From Clostridia bacterium (GTDB taxonomy: Bacteria > Bacillota > Clostridia > Oscillospirales > CAG-272): a stretch of DNA of 48,489 nt. How positions within the stretch are numbered: position 1 is the first letter of the stretch; the number at the start of each line of letters is the position of its first letter. Both the position numbers and the translations under genes were made by a program. This document shows positions 48,087-48,489 of this stretch, in pieces. The notes under the pieces were generated by a model that had not been told where the DNA came from, made no database searches, and was given only the letters and a program-made list of their open reading frames with translations. The DNA lies in NCBI GenBank assembly GCA_017467105.1, contig JAFTSU010000021.1, positions 1-48,489 of the forward strand. Direction: 5' to 3'.

Positions 48087-48489
48087 ATGAGCAGTTTAAC
48101 TTATCAGAAAATGATATTTGAGGACGATGCCGATGTTTCTAAACTTGTAGAAATATATCAAGCACCCGAAATTTCGCGATATTTAAGTATCAGCGACAAC
48201 TACTTTCACTATGTGACAAATAATAAAAATGTTCATTTTTACAAAGTGTACAAAAATGACGAATTGATTGGAACGACACATCTGGAACAACAAGAAACCG
48301 TACTGTTTATGGATGTATTGGTGTTTCCTAAGTTTCAAAGAGCAGGATTAGGTACAAGTATTGTCAAAGATATTCAAGATGATATTTTTGAACTCGGTTA
48401 TAAAAGCATTGAAATTTCCATTGATGAAGAAAATATTGGATCTTTAAGATTGTTCGAGAAGGCTGGATTTGCATTCGTATCAAAAGAAG
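48087..48489 (+). CDS. GNAT family acetyltransferase, 3'-truncated by the window
   Basis: 134 codons are visible before the window ends. It has the GNAT pattern: an N-terminal region MSSLTYQKMIFEDDADVSKL, the motif A strand and loop VLVFPKFQRAGLGTSIVKDI (Q-R-A-G-L-G binds acetyl-CoA), and motif B with DEENIGSLRLFEKAGFAFV. It transfers an acetyl group to an unknown acceptor. GGGTG lies before the ATG. Codons are visibly A/T-rich (AAT, AAA, GAA, TTT), like the 1-284 gene and unlike the housekeeping genes between them. It is the cargo gene of the ssrA-linked palindrome module. Confidence 0.88.
   Translation, partial: MSSLTYQKMIFEDDADVSKLVEIYQAPEISRYLSISDNYFHYVTNNKNVHFYKVYKNDELIGTTHLEQQETVLFMDVLVFPKFQRAGLGTSIVKDIQDDIFELGYKSIEISIDEENIGSLRLFEKAGFAFVSKE

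Overview
The window looks like a chromosomal segment of an uncultured, gut-type low-to-mid GC Clostridia (Firmicutes). The evidence is AGGAGG-type ribosome binding sites throughout, TTG and GTG starts, sigma-A promoters with 17-bp spacers, RqcH, RlmH, an MnmM-like methylase, a yybP-ykoY riboswitch, and many glycan-related genes and lipoproteins. The species cannot be fixed from the sequence alone. Housekeeping genes include rpsB-tsf, murD, cca, rnpB, ssrA, rlmH and tRNA-Trp.

Layout. At 1-641 a partial AT-rich gene, an array of short palindromes and tRNA-Trp lie head to tail on the minus strand. At 912-3850 a P-type cation ATPase sits behind a yybP-ykoY (Mn2+) riboswitch. At 3882-8690 an M20 amidohydrolase / NAD epimerase-like / DHDPS-family operon diverges from a Gfo/Idh/MocA dehydrogenase, probably a small catabolic module of unknown substrate. 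At 8884-13500 come a GH78 alpha-L-rhamnosidase with a GNAT gene, a radical SAM/SPASM protein and an odd alpha/beta-hydrolase-like protein. At 13745-19150 come cca, an orphan ORF, rqcH-mnmM and a cyclophilin lipoprotein. At 19322-22779 come a double-domain DUF4886-like lipoprotein, an esterase and a membrane protein. At 23039-24850 is rpsB-tsf with a structured leader. At 25115-30414 come a tiny membrane protein, a CYTH protein, a lipoprotein-cysteine desulfurase-rlmH operon and murD. rnpB follows at 30606-30973. At 31236-35570 a PocR/AraC regulator is translationally coupled to an SbcD/SbcC-like pair. At 35924-38652 are a NahK-like sugar kinase and a CotH kinase. At 38795-44180 are an orphan solute-binding lipoprotein with a structured attenuator-like leader, a GH2 beta-mannosidase and a divergent AraC regulator. 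At 44247-47303 are YbaK, an FGGY kinase and a HAD hydrolase. At 47452-48489 are ssrA, a second palindrome array and a partial GNAT gene.

The most unusual signal is that both ends carry the same composite module. Directly after the CCA of tRNA-Trp (minus strand) and of tmRNA (plus strand) there is a 19-bp-arm inverted repeat whose stem covaries between the two loci. Next comes an identical 17-nt junction, then a run of variable 13-22 nt palindromes separated by near-constant 8-nt spacers. This is the opposite of CRISPR logic. The last palindrome supplies the -35 box of a promoter that drives an AT-rich cargo gene. The 5-nt loop of the inverted repeat is reversed between the two loci, and spacer orientation flips in the middle of one array. 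I do not recognise this as a named element; assigning it to recombination is inference.
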